Shown piece by piece: positions 9,272 to 19,744 of a DNA stretch of 36,573 nt. The stretch is from positions 1 through 36,573 of the forward strand of contig JAMLHE010000021.1 in the NCBI GenBank assembly GCA_023957315.1, in the 5' to 3' direction. The notes under the pieces were generated by a model. It worked only from the letters and a program-made list of their open reading frames with translations. It ran no database searches and was not told the origin of the DNA. The position numbers were made by a program, and so were the translations under genes. Source of the DNA: Candidatus Kapaibacterium sp. GTDB taxonomy: Bacteria > Bacteroidota > Ignavibacteria > Kapaibacteriales > UBA2268. The stretch's first letter is position 1, and each line of letters opens with the position of its first letter.

Positions 9272-10561
9272 TCAGTATTTCACTGAAAGTGATAATTCGC
9301 GAGCCAAATCATTGGTGATTTTGCTTCGGTCGAATCCTGCTACGAACTTTTCGCTCGGCTTTGGCAAATTGCCGCTTTGCCATAGTTCGAAGAGCTCTGA
9401 CAGCTTCTTGACGATGTCCTTCACGTTGTCGGGTTCTGTAACAAATCCGGCACCGCTATCTTGGACAATTTTCGTCATTGGTCCTGAGGGGGCATTTATG
9501 AATATGGGCTTTCTTGCTCCAAAATATTCATATAACTTGCCCGGCGACCGGTACGTATCATTCATCATAAGCCAAAGAACATCAGAATCAAGAATATGAC
9601 GAATTGATTCTTTATGAGTTACATAGCCGGTTAATTCGATGTTGTCGGACAGTTTGAATTTGCTTGCCATTTTGAGATGCGAAGGACGCATAAGCCCCAC
9701 AAATCTGAGTATTGTGGCTTCTTTAGCCTGTTTATTTTTGGAGAGAAATATCGAGAGTGCTTTGAGAAAATACTTGGGAGTACGGTCATCTTGGAAGAGA
9801 CCGGAATGAGTAATTACGAATTTGCTCTTGTCATTGTGTCCGTGATTTGCGTTTGCGAAATCTTCGGGGTCGTAGCCGTGTGGCAGAATCAAGATGTCTT
9901 CGTGGGAGAGAAACCTGTAGCGACGCAACAGCACTTCTTTGGCAAATCTTGTGGTGACAAATGATTTGTGAGCATGAGAGAGAATCCTTTGTTCCAATTT
10001 CAGATTTTTGTTCTTGTGCATTGGAGTTGGATAATATTTGAACGGGTTATCCACCCATGTGTCACGGTAATCGGCAAGAAATGGGATGTCGTGTTTGCGA
10101 GCTATTTCATCGGCTATCAAAAAGTCAGTGAATGGCGGTGCAGTGGCAAATATTGCGTGAATTTCATTATCGGCAATAATTGCATTGGCTGTGTTGACAG
10201 CTTGCTTTTTCCAACCGATTTTCGAATCAGGTACGAAGAATGTATCATTGTACATTCTGCCTAATTTGTGAATAAATTGATTCGGGAAATTTCTGGTTTT
10301 CGTCGGCTTCCCTTTGCTCGGAGTGCGGACAATAGTGATATTTTCCTCGCCGAGCTCTTCAATCAAGGTTTCGTCGAAAGCATAATAGTCCAAATCTCCG
10401 GTTGTAAGCACAATTGGATGCCAACCGAATTTCGGTAAATATTTTACAAATTTCAAAGTCCTCTGAACGCCACTCAATCCCATAGGCGGGAAATAGTACG
10501 CTATAACAAGGACATTGCGCTTCAAATTTGAGTAAATATCTGTTGTGTTTTCTGATACCAT
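9272..10561 (-). CDS. GT4-like glycosyltransferase (GT-B fold)
   Basis: The 429-residue cytoplasmic protein has the N-terminal pattern of family 4 glycosyltransferases: VLVIAYYFPPMGLSGVQRT (about 14-32) then a long KFVKYLPKFGWHPIVLTT helix-strand. The donor-binding C-terminal half follows, with ILPHGYDPEDF (about 225), VITHSGLFQDDRTP, FVGLMRP and a GKLYEYFGARKPIF motif (about 343) in which the Glu probably contacts the nucleotide sugar. Its substrate is unknown; cell-surface polysaccharide or glycolipid assembly is the usual role. It begins 10 bases after the aminopeptidase stop and so probably belongs to the guaB-aminopeptidase transcript. No polysaccharide genes surround it here. Confidence 0.87.
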   Translation of the reverse strand: MVSENTTDIYSNLKRNVLVIAYYFPPMGLSGVQRTLKFVKYLPKFGWHPIVLTTGDLDYYAFDETLIEELGEENITIVRTPSKGKPTKTRNFPNQFIHKLGRMYNDTFFVPDSKIGWKKQAVNTANAIIADNEIHAIFATAPPFTDFLIADEIARKHDIPFLADYRDTWVDNPFKYYPTPMHKNKNLKLEQRILSHAHKSFVTTRFAKEVLLRRYRFLSHEDILILPHGYDPEDFANANHGHNDKSKFVITHSGLFQDDRTPKYFLKALSIFLSKNKQAKEATILRFVGLMRPSHLKMASKFKLSDNIELTGYVTHKESIRHILDSDVLWLMMNDTYRSPGKLYEYFGARKPIFINAPSGPMTKIVQDSGAGFVTEPDNVKDIVKKLSELFELWQSGNLPKPSEKFVAGFDRSKITNDLARELSLSVKY

Positions 10562-10571
10562 TACGCTTGCG

Positions 10572-11705
10572 TCAAATTACGTCTATCTCATCGGGAGGTG
10601 CCGACAGCACGCTGCCACCACTTACGGTGATTAAAATCAACTCGTCCATTCTGATACCGAATTTGCCTTGGATATACAATCCCGGTTCGATACTAATTAC
10701 GCAATCTTCGGGTACGATTTGGTCATCTAATTCATAGCTGATGACGGGATTTTCTACAGCACGCAACCCTACGCCGTGACCAACCGTATGCTTGAAGCTA
10801 TCGCCGTATCCTTCTTTCTTGAAAAAGTTGCGAACTACCGAATCGAGATACTTGCCGTTCATTCCCGGACGGACTTCTTTGAGTACAATTTGTTGAGCCT
10901 TGCGGACTAAATCATACATCAATTTCTGTTCTTTGTTGATTTTGCCGATTGAGACAGTTCGCGAAATATCAGGACCGAATCCATTGACTTTAGAGCCAAA
11001 GTCCATGATAATCAGGTCGTTCTTTTTGATTTTTCTGTCGGTCGGATTGCCATTCACAAGGCTGCTACGTTCGCCCGAAACAACAATGATATCTGATGGT
11101 TCGCCTTCGGAGCCATTTTTACGGCATTGATAGCATAATTCATTCGAAATATCTTTTTCACTCATGCCGGGTTTGATAAATCCGAGCATATATTCATATA
11201 CACCGCGAGAAATTTCGATAGATTTCTTGATGAAATTCAATTCATCGGGGTCTTTCGGTTGGGTAAATCTTGTTACAAGATTTTCAGCCGGTTTGAATTT
11301 CAGTGGTCTGATAACATTACGAATAGCGACTGCCTCTGAATAGGGCATCTTGTCTGCTTCGAAAGCAATTGATTGCACACCTTTGAGAACTTTTTTCTTG
11401 GCAATATATTCCCATGGGCTTCTCGTGATGTGAAAGTGGAGATTGGGTAATTTGTAGAGCTCTTCTTTGATTTGTTCTTCGTAAGAATCATCGGTAATAA
11501 AATGCAATTCATCTTCCAAAATGAAGAAAATCGCATTCGAGCCGGAAAAATTTGTCAGATAACGGATATTAGGTAAAAAACTTACCGCTATCGCTTCTAC
11601 TTTATGGTCTTCGAGAGAAAACCTTAGCTGGTCGAGCCTTCTGTTGATGATTTTCGGGTAATCAGGTTCGTCAGTTACTTTACGAGGTGCTGTCTTTTTT
11701 GCCAT
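10572..11705 (-). CDS. M24-family Xaa-Pro aminopeptidase
   Basis: The 377-residue enzyme removes N-terminal residues preceding proline, in the cytoplasm. It has an N-terminal creatinase-like domain (about 15-150) and a C-terminal pita-bread domain carrying all five metal ligands of the family: the two Asp in IIMDFGSKVNGFGPDISRT (about 235-250), the His in HTVGHGVGL (about 309), and the two Glu in SIEPGLY (about 343) and RMDELILIT (about 357). An unusual detail is a basic N-terminal extension, MAKKTAPRK, before the domain begins. It lies 19 bases downstream of guaB and 10 bases upstream of the glycosyltransferase gene. It could also be called PepQ-like; aminopeptidase P of the short type is my preference. 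Confidence 0.92.
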   Translation of the reverse strand: MAKKTAPRKVTDEPDYPKIINRRLDQLRFSLEDHKVEAIAVSFLPNIRYLTNFSGSNAIFFILEDELHFITDDSYEEQIKEELYKLPNLHFHITRSPWEYIAKKKVLKGVQSIAFEADKMPYSEAVAIRNVIRPLKFKPAENLVTRFTQPKDPDELNFIKKSIEISRGVYEYMLGFIKPGMSEKDISNELCYQCRKNGSEGEPSDIIVVSGERSSLVNGNPTDRKIKKNDLIIMDFGSKVNGFGPDISRTVSIGKINKEQKLMYDLVRKAQQIVLKEVRPGMNGKYLDSVVRNFFKKEGYGDSFKHTVGHGVGLRAVENPVISYELDDQIVPEDCVISIEPGLYIQGKFGIRMDELILITVSGGSVLSAPPDEIDVI

Positions 11706-11724
11706 AGGTCTTTGTAATTATTGT

Positions 11725-13191
11725 TTAAACAAAGTAATTTGGTGATTCTTTAGTTATGCTGACATTGTGAGGGTGTGATTCTCTCAATCCGGCACTTGAA
11801 ATTCTGTTAAATCGAGCTTTTGTTTTCAATTCATCGATGTTTTTGCAACCGCAATAACCCATCGAAGAACGCAATCCGCCGATAAGTTGGTAAACAGTAT
11901 CGCTAACGTTGCCTTTGAAAGGCACTCTGCCTTCGATTCCTTCGGGTACATATTTGCTGATTTCATCTTCAGTATCTTGGAAATATCGGTCAGCAGAACC
12001 TTTTTGCATAGCGTCTATTGAACCCATGCCACGATAAATTTTGAATGCACGGCGTTCGTATAAGATTTTTTCGCCCGGGCTTTCTTCGTGCCCTGCAAAC
12101 AAATTGCCAATCATAACAGTATCAGCTCCGGCGGCAATTGCCTTAGCGACGTCGCCTGTTTGTTTGATACCGCCGTCAGCCACAACCGGAATATTGTACT
12201 TGGACGCTATTTCTACTACGTTCATAATGGCAGTTAGTTGCGGAATGCCAACTCCGGCAATAATTCTCGTTGTGCATATTGAGCCCGGTCCGATTCCGAC
12301 TTTTAAGCCGTCTGCTCCGGCATCAATCAATGCTTGTGCGGCTCCACCAGTTGCGATGTTTCCCGCAATTATCGGTAGCGACGGGTATTTGGCTTTGATT
12401 CGCCTAACCATATCTATGACACCTTTGCTATGACCATGTGCCGTATCAACAAAAACAGCATCAATGCCCACATTAACGAGTGCTTCGACTCTTTCGAGTG
12501 TATCATAAGCTATTCCTACCGCAGCAGCAGCAGACAATCTGCCCATTTCGTCTTTAGTGGCATTGGGGTGCTTTTTCTTTTTCTGAATGTCTTTGAAAGT
12601 AATCAGCCCTCTCAGAATCATATTCGAATCAACGACAGGAAGTTTTTCTATCCTTTTGCCTTGCAATACAACTTCAGCTTCTTCGAGAGTTGTCCCTTCG
12701 GGGACAGTTATCAAGTTTTCCTTGGTCATGACGTCCGCAATTTTTTCCTGCGGATTGGGTTTGAATCGCAAATCTCTGTTGGTTATAATGCCAATGAGCT
12801 TTCTATTGTCATCTATAATCGGGATTCCGGAAATATGATATTTTGCCATTAGCTCAAGTGCATCGGCGACAGATTTGTCAACGGTGAGAGTGATGGGGTC
12901 TTTTATCATGCCACTTTCGGAACGCTTTACTCGGTCAACTTGGTCAGCTTGCTGTTCGATGGAAAGATTTTTGTGGATAACGCCCAAACCACCTTCCCGA
13001 GCCATGGCAATCGCCATGTTCGATTCGGTAATTGTATCCATTGCGGCGCTTATGACAGGCACATTCAGTGTAATGTCTGCGGTTAATTTAGATTTAATTT
13101 CTGTGTCGCGGGGCAAGACTTGCGAGTAGTCCGGGATTAACAATACGTCGTCGTATGTGATTCCTTCGTATAATATTTTGTTCTCAATCAT
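11725..13191 (-). CDS. guaB: IMP dehydrogenase
   Basis: This enzyme oxidises IMP to XMP with NAD+, the committed step of GTP synthesis. The 488-residue protein has the complete bacterial layout: a TIM barrel starting YEGITYDDVLLIPDYS, two CBS domains inserted at about residues 94-212 (SGIPIIDDNRKLIGIITNRD, EKLPVVDSNMILRGLITFKD), the catalytic cysteine loop GIGPGSICTTR (about 300), the GGLR and active-site flap region RYFQDTEDEISKYVPEG, and a C-terminal cap. The ATG at 13191 is chosen; an in-frame TTG at 13206 would add five residues but does not fit the family start. The gene lies 28 bases after the atpC terminator and leads into the aminopeptidase and glycosyltransferase genes. No clear consensus promoter was found in the short gap. 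Confidence 0.97.
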   Translation of the reverse strand: MIENKILYEGITYDDVLLIPDYSQVLPRDTEIKSKLTADITLNVPVISAAMDTITESNMAIAMAREGGLGVIHKNLSIEQQADQVDRVKRSESGMIKDPITLTVDKSVADALELMAKYHISGIPIIDDNRKLIGIITNRDLRFKPNPQEKIADVMTKENLITVPEGTTLEEAEVVLQGKRIEKLPVVDSNMILRGLITFKDIQKKKKHPNATKDEMGRLSAAAAVGIAYDTLERVEALVNVGIDAVFVDTAHGHSKGVIDMVRRIKAKYPSLPIIAGNIATGGAAQALIDAGADGLKVGIGPGSICTTRIIAGVGIPQLTAIMNVVEIASKYNIPVVADGGIKQTGDVAKAIAAGADTVMIGNLFAGHEESPGEKILYERRAFKIYRGMGSIDAMQKGSADRYFQDTEDEISKYVPEGIEGRVPFKGNVSDTVYQLIGGLRSSMGYCGCKNIDELKTKARFNRISSAGLRESHPHNVSITKESPNYFV

Positions 13192-13218
13192 CACAAATAC
13201 GCTCAAATTATAAATATG

Positions 13219-13245
13219 AAAAAGCGGAGATATGCTTTCTCCGCC
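13219..13245 (-). terminator. Terminator between atpC and guaB
   Basis: A 7-bp perfect stem, GCGGAGA (13224-13230) with TCTCCGC (13238-13244), has a 7-base loop and is followed on the minus strand by five T residues (13223-13219). It lies just after the atpC stop codon and before the guaB start, so it ends the atpDC transcript. Confidence 0.8.
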
Positions 13246-13251
13246 ATTATT

Positions 13252-13668
13252 TTAGTTGTTTGCGGTCGGGCAAACTTTCAGTTTGATTTCGTTTAATTTT
13301 ATCAAGTTCTTAAATTTGGTCTGAGTAAAAGCATCTGAAGTAAGTTCTAAATCAGTTTGTAATTTTTCGATTGTCTTTATGACTTTATCTCTAATTATTT
13401 CATTGGATTCATCTGCAGATTCGACTACGATAGAAACTTTGTTGTCATGAACTTCGACAAATCCTGTGTCCGTAGCATAAATAAGCTCCATGTTTTCATC
13501 AGTCAGGATTTTGATAATACCAATATCTAAACTTGATACTATCGGAGCATGGTTAATAAGCACCGTAAACGGAGATTTCGACCCGGGTACATTGACAGAT
13601 TTTGCCAGTCCCGAGAAAACCGTTTTGAGTGGGGTTATTATATCAATATTTAAAAAATTATCAGCCAT
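13252..13668 (-). CDS. atpC: F1-ATPase epsilon subunit
   Basis: This is the epsilon subunit of the rotary ATP synthase, which couples the central stalk to the c-ring and restrains ATP hydrolysis. The 138-residue length is normal. The N-terminal beta-sandwich is clear: IDIITPLKTVFSGLAKSVNVPG, the TVLINHAPIVSSL signature (about 35-47), and TDTGFVEVHDNKVSIVVESA (about 66-85). The C-terminal two-helix part follows. It starts 15 bases after atpD and ends at a terminator, giving a two-gene atpDC operon without the other ATP synthase genes, as is usual in Bacteroidota and Chlorobiota. Confidence 0.95.
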   Translation of the reverse strand: MADNFLNIDIITPLKTVFSGLAKSVNVPGSKSPFTVLINHAPIVSSLDIGIIKILTDENMELIYATDTGFVEVHDNKVSIVVESADESNEIIRDKVIKTIEKLQTDLELTSDAFTQTKFKNLIKLNEIKLKVCPTANN

Positions 13669-13683
13669 TTTTCACTTCATTCC

Positions 13684-15096
<1,413 letters not shown>

Positions 15097-15163
15097 TTAT
15101 AGAACCTTTATTAAATTTTTATAAGTGTAATTTTCATTTCTAATATTTTAGTAGCATAAGTTG

Positions 15164-15194
15164 CAAAAATAACTATTTTTTATGTCATTACAAA
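15164..15194 (-). promoter_or_regulatory. Promoter of atpDC
   Basis: On the minus strand TTTG (15194-15191) and TATTTTTG (15171-15164) are separated by exactly 19 bases, the best promoter match in the window. The start should be near 15157, about 65 bases before the atpD ATG. Confidence 0.75.
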
Positions 15195-15357
15195 TCACAA
15201 AAAGCGATTGTTTGTTACCGAAATTTTATCTTTGACTAAAAAATGTTGATTTTATTGCATTTAATGGCTTTTTTTCACTATTTTAATAAAATAAAAAAAA
15301 ATTTGTAACGAAAGTTAATTTATATTGTTTATATGGTAAGAACTTTGCAATTTTTTT

Positions 15358-15362
15358 GGGAG
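15358..15362 (+). promoter_or_regulatory. Ribosome-binding-like GGGAG before the first giant gene
   Basis: GGGAG lies 7 bases before the ATG at 15370 and follows a T-tract. It decides for this ATG over the TTG at 15364. The rest of the 276-base gap from atpD holds AT-rich sequence, a single unpaired TATCTTTG at 15227-15234, and no obvious operator. Confidence 0.5.
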
Positions 15363-15369
15363 ATTGCTC

Positions 15370-18300
15370 ATGCGAAAATTTGTACTCTTTTTTATTTTTA
15401 GCCTCTCAGCGAATACTCTTTATGGTCAAGGAGAGTTTAATAATTGGTATTTTGGTGATGCTGCTGGTATAACTTTCAACACCCCCAATCGTAATCCCGT
15501 ATTTTTACCGGGGAATAACCTCTTTCAATATGAAGGCTCGGCGACAATTTCTGATGCAATGGGAAATCTTCTCTTTAGTACAAATGGCGAGCACATATAT
15601 AATTTTAGAGGCACAAAACTAAATGTTGATAAGCTCAAGGGGCACCAATCTTCAACTCAATCTGCTTTAATTACAAAAAAACCGGGCAGCAGCAGTGTTT
15701 ATTATGTTTTTACTTCCGATGCAAGTGAATATGTTGACCCACCAAATGTAGGAATTCATTATTCCATAGTTGATATGGCTGCAAACGGTGGCGAAGGTGC
15801 CATGTTGTCAACAAACGTGCCGCTTTTGGCAAAAGCCAGCGAAAAGCTTAACGCAACATTGCACGCAAACAAAAAGGACATTTGGATTGTTACAAAAGGT
15901 TGGAAAAATAATAATATTTACGCTTACTTGCTGACAGAAAACGGTATCGAGGATACTGTAATAACATCAATAGGATTTGAACCCACTCATAACTATCATT
16001 CTGTAGGTCAGTTGAAAATCTCTGCTCAAGGAACAAAAATCGCAATTGCTTACCAAGATGTATCTTTTTTCGAAATGTACAAATTCGACAATAAAACAGG
16101 AGTTGCATCGGAACCCTTAAGAATTAACGTTGACGGAGTATATAATTTATACGGCGTCGAGTTTTCTTCTTCAGGTAACTTGCTTTATATTACCAACAGT
16201 CGAAACAGTTTGAAAGTTTCCACATTATACCAGTTTGAAGTTAATATCTACGATACAACATCTATCCAAAAATCTGAATATGTAGTTGAAAGAGGCAGTG
16301 AACATATCGGTTCACTTCAAATGGCACCAAACGGTTCAATTTATTTGGCTATATCAGGGCAACACTTCTTGGGTGAAATTTCAAATCCGGAAGGTAAAGG
16401 TGCCTCATGCGGATTTAGAATGGGTGTAGGTTTAGACACAACAAAATCTCAGTTGGGACTTCCAAACGGCATCCCCTTAGGTTCGAATTATTCATTGTTG
16501 ATTGATTTATGCGAAAAGGATGATTTTACTTTAGACCCTTTGGACATATTGCAGGATACCTCAAAATACGAATTTGAATTCGCTTGGACTGGACCAAATG
16601 GGTTTACGTCTAAAGAAACCAAACCGCACTTTACTGATGCGAATCTTGAGGATAGTGGAACCTATGTTTTGACTGTCAAATATGTTGTCAATGGAGAAGA
16701 GTTTATTGTATCAGTCAGCAATCGTGTTCGGGTAAACAAACGGACACAGTTTAAAATTTTAGGTGAAACTGTAATTTGCGACGGGCAGGCTACCTCTCTT
16801 TCGGCAGACACAATTCACCCTTTCTTCTCATATCGGTGGTCAACCGGTTCGAGAGCCTCCCAGATAACAGTAAAAGATTCGGGAACATATTTCCTTGTAA
16901 TACGAAATCAGAGGGGTTGCTATGATACCGCTTTTACACATGTTACCGTTCTTGAAACCCCTAAAGCTGAAATTGTTGGAACTGGATTAATTTGCGATGA
17001 TAACTCCGAAGTGCTGCTCGAATCAGTTCACAATAAAGCCGATTATGAGTATTTGTGGTCAACGGGGGAGACAACGCCCTCTATTAAAGTAAAACTGCCC
17101 GGTAACTATGGATTAAGAGTTACAAATATTCACGGATGCTCGGATACAACGACATATGTTGTTAAGGAATTGGATGAAATCCAAGTCATTATCGAAGGAG
17201 ATACTGTTATATGTGTGCCGGGTGTAGCGACACTTACAGCACGTTCGCTAACAGATTTGTCTGAATATATGCACTTTTTTGTCTGGTCAACGGGTGACAC
17301 TTCAAATACTATAATTGCAACAAAATCAGGAACATATGAAGTAAAACTCGTAGTCGGTGGAACTTGCTTTGCATATGACAGCCGAACCTTGGAGCGAAAT
17401 CAAAATGCTTTCCTTGACCTAAGTCACGAAGGTGACATTCATTTATGTCGGGGTGATTCTGTTACTGTTTATGCTTTAGAACCCAATGACACATATTCGT
17501 ATCAATGGAACGATGGAGTTTTAGGTTTTGAGCGAAAATTTCTCAATGAGGAAGGCAAATTTACTCTTTATGCCACTACTCCCGAAGGGTGCACAGATTC
17601 CGCTTCGGTAAATATTATCATTCATGAAACACCAATTGTACAACTCAATTTCGAAGGCGAAGTATCAATTTGTGAAAGTCAAACACTTACTATTCATGCT
17701 TCCCCCAAAAATCCTGATTTTGAATATTTATGGTCAACCGGTGAAAAAGCTGATAGTATTGTCGTTAGCAAAACAGGATTATACTATGTAACTGTTACTA
17801 CTGAATTTGGGTGTAGTGATTTTGCGGCTGTGTCAGTTACCGTATCTGACAGGTTACCTGCAAGAATTGGCGGTCCGAAATTTGCATGTCAAGGTGATAC
17901 AATCACGTTTGTAGCTAATGCAAATTTCCCTGAAAGTGAATCAAACTTTAGCTATTTATGGTCAACAGGCGAAACGACCAAATCAATAAAAATTACTGAA
18001 ACTACCGAAGTTTGGGTAAATATTATTCATGCCGGTGGTTGCGAAGGCTCCGATACAGCTAAAATAATGTTTTATGAAATTCCAACCGTAGAAATTCAAA
18101 ATCCATCACCTGTCGCATTTTGTTTGGGTAGTAGTGTAGAATTGAACGTACTAAATCCTAATCCTGCATTTATTTATACTTGGGAAGACGGAACTACAGG
18201 GCATACTTTAATTGCGAAGGAAAGTGGAACTTATAAAGTCTATGTCTCAAACGCAAACATTTGCCAAGATTCTGCAGAAGTTGATGTAATCGTTCACGAG

Positions 18301-19728
18301 TCACCCATATCCGGTATAAATCTTATCGGAGAGCCTGTTTTCTGTGTGGGCGGCTCGGTTATACTTGAATCAACAATTGAGCCAGATATAGATTACATTT
18401 GGTCAACGGGCGAGAAAAGCGAATCTATCACCGTTACTCAATCAGGCAAATATTGGCTGGCAGTCTGGAATCAGTGGGGGTGCAGCGATACTGCATTTGT
18501 TGAAATTGAAGAATTGCCCGAATTCGACGTTGAATTGACTGCTGAAAAAACCGAGCTTTGCAAAGGCGATTTTGCATCGATTACCACAACCGGGGATTTT
18601 TCGAGATACGAATGGTCAACAGGCGAAAATACAAGAACAATAAACATCTCCGAAGCCGGTAGATATACTGTTACTGTATATGATGAAAACGATTGCATGG
18701 CAACAAACAGCATCGAAATCTTTGAAGCTGACCAATCTTTGCAATTATCATTCAAACAACTGAATTTCCCTGAACCCTGCGTTGGCGAAGAAGTTATTAT
18801 CGAAATTGAAGTTACAAACCCCAATCCGCGTTTCATTGTAACCAAAGATTTCACTTTTGGCACTACGAAGGATATGGAATTGCTTGATGATGGAAATATA
18901 ATGGCAGGCATTGATGCAAACGGAAAAACAATTATCAAGGTGAGTTATTTGCCAACTTCAACTGATGATTTGAAAGGATTGCTCCAAATAAATTGTCTTG
19001 GACCCTGCGAATTTTTCTCATCATTCGAATTCGATGTTACCTCATTTATGAAAACCGAAGTCACTTCGCCAAACACGATTTTCACAGCAGGCGAAGAAGC
19101 ATGTTTAGAGTTTGAAATTGAACCTAAATGCGACATTACTGACGACTTGAATTCCGGATTTGAAATAACTATATCATTTGATGCTCAGTATTTCTTGCCA
19201 AAAACAGTCAATTTGGGTACGATTTTGGAAAATTACATTTCCGGCGGCAAGCGATTCATAAAGATTTATACTGATAATTATACTCTAATGCAAAACAAGC
19301 AAAATTTGATTACCATTTGCGGAACAATTTTGCTCGGTGCAGATTCTATATCAACTATAATTATCGAAGATTTTGATTGGTATGACTCAAGAATTGCTAA
19401 TGAATCAAACAACGGAAGTCTTATCAGTATTTCTTGCGTTCAAGAAATTCGCGGCATCAGATACTACATGCCAACAACGCTCAAAGTCAACCCAATGCCT
19501 GCAAGCGACAATCTCCGAGTTTTAGTTAATTCGGGTTCGATTGGCGAATTTGAATTAGTCTTGGTATCATACGATGGCACTCAAGAAATACTCAAAAAAT
19601 GGGATAACGCACAAACAAGCATGCTTGAATTTGAATTTGACATAAGCACAAAATCACAAGGCGTTTACAGTATTTTGCTCAAAGCACCTTGGAGTATTCA
19701 TTACGAAAAAATACTGATACTAAGATGA
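15370..19728 (+). CDS. Giant T9SS-exported propeller/Ig-repeat protein, copy 1
   Basis: The 1452-residue product begins with a signal peptide (MRKFVLFFIFSLSANTLYG). Residues about 22-380 form a propeller-like domain of the kind that starts with NWYFGDAAGITF and contains GSATISDAMGNLLF, HQSSTQSALI and YGVEFSSSGNLLYI. Next come an Ig-like WTGPNGF module (about 404) and nine further Ig-like modules of about 75 residues with Trp cores near 487, 560, 637, 710, 785, 861, 935, 1008 and 1080 (mostly WSTG). Each has one Cys before the core and one in a GC(S/Y/T)D-like end, so probably one disulphide per module. An ASH-like sandwich (about 1118-1225), a cohesin-like region (about 1232-1345) and a C-terminal T9SS-type sorting domain (about 1365-1452) follow. 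Probably cell-surface anchored or secreted; adhesion or matrix building is an inference. It heads a four-gene paralogue operon. Confidence 0.9.
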   Translation: MRKFVLFFIFSLSANTLYGQGEFNNWYFGDAAGITFNTPNRNPVFLPGNNLFQYEGSATISDAMGNLLFSTNGEHIYNFRGTKLNVDKLKGHQSSTQSALITKKPGSSSVYYVFTSDASEYVDPPNVGIHYSIVDMAANGGEGAMLSTNVPLLAKASEKLNATLHANKKDIWIVTKGWKNNNIYAYLLTENGIEDTVITSIGFEPTHNYHSVGQLKISAQGTKIAIAYQDVSFFEMYKFDNKTGVASEPLRINVDGVYNLYGVEFSSSGNLLYITNSRNSLKVSTLYQFEVNIYDTTSIQKSEYVVERGSEHIGSLQMAPNGSIYLAISGQHFLGEISNPEGKGASCGFRMGVGLDTTKSQLGLPNGIPLGSNYSLLIDLCEKDDFTLDPLDILQDTSKYEFEFAWTGPNGFTSKETKPHFTDANLEDSGTYVLTVKYVVNGEEFIVSVSNRVRVNKRTQFKILGETVICDGQATSLSADTIHPFFSYRWSTGSRASQITVKDSGTYFLVIRNQRGCYDTAFTHVTVLETPKAEIVGTGLICDDNSEVLLESVHNKADYEYLWSTGETTPSIKVKLPGNYGLRVTNIHGCSDTTTYVVKELDEIQVIIEGDTVICVPGVATLTARSLTDLSEYMHFFVWSTGDTSNTIIATKSGTYEVKLVVGGTCFAYDSRTLERNQNAFLDLSHEGDIHLCRGDSVTVYALEPNDTYSYQWNDGVLGFERKFLNEEGKFTLYATTPEGCTDSASVNIIIHETPIVQLNFEGEVSICESQTLTIHASPKNPDFEYLWSTGEKADSIVVSKTGLYYVTVTTEFGCSDFAAVSVTVSDRLPARIGGPKFACQGDTITFVANANFPESESNFSYLWSTGETTKSIKITETTEVWVNIIHAGGCEGSDTAKIMFYEIPTVEIQNPSPVAFCLGSSVELNVLNPNPAFIYTWEDGTTGHTLIAKESGTYKVYVSNANICQDSAEVDVIVHESPISGINLIGEPVFCVGGSVILESTIEPDIDYIWSTGEKSESITVTQSGKYWLAVWNQWGCSDTAFVEIEELPEFDVELTAEKTELCKGDFASITTTGDFSRYEWSTGENTRTINISEAGRYTVTVYDENDCMATNSIEIFEADQSLQLSFKQLNFPEPCVGEEVIIEIEVTNPNPRFIVTKDFTFGTTKDMELLDDGNIMAGIDANGKTIIKVSYLPTSTDDLKGLLQINCLGPCEFFSSFEFDVTSFMKTEVTSPNTIFTAGEEACLEFEIEPKCDITDDLNSGFEITISFDAQYFLPKTVNLGTILENYISGGKRFIKIYTDNYTLMQNKQNLITICGTILLGADSISTIIIEDFDWYDSRIANESNNGSLISISCVQEIRGIRYYMPTTLKVNPMPASDNLRVLVNSGSIGEFELVLVSYDGTQEILKKWDNAQTSMLEFEFDISTKSQGVYSILLKAPWSIHYEKILILR
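16750..18730 (+). repeat. Array of nine WSTG-type Ig-like modules in copy 1
   Basis: Nine units of about 225 bases each encode Cys ... W(S/N/E)(T/D)G ... G(T/K)Y ... GC-D(T/S). The DNA core TGGTCAACNGG is repeated nearly unchanged in most units (for example near 17056, 17731, 17960, 18401 and 18612), while the sequence between cores has diverged strongly. Confidence 0.85.
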
Positions 19729-19744
19729 AACAAATTATTTTCGC
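19678..19744 (+). repeat. Junction direct repeat, copy A
   Basis: This 67-base stretch covers the last codons of copy 1 and the start of copy 2. It matches 23361-23427 at nearly every position, including 26 identical bases at its left end and 17 identical bases around the ATGA overlap. It marks the boundary of a tandem gene duplication. Confidence 0.85.

Noticed and set aside
12430..12852. Open frames on the plus strand across guaB
   Set aside because: They are antisense to a certain guaB and have no recognisable domains or promoter.
13192..13206. TTG start adding five residues to GuaB
   Set aside because: The ATG at 13191 fits the conserved start of the family, and the added residues match nothing.
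15227..15234. TATCTTTG as promoter of the giant-protein operon
   Set aside because: It matches the -7 pattern but has no -33 TTG at 19-21 bases and would leave a leader of about 130 bases; kept only as a remark.
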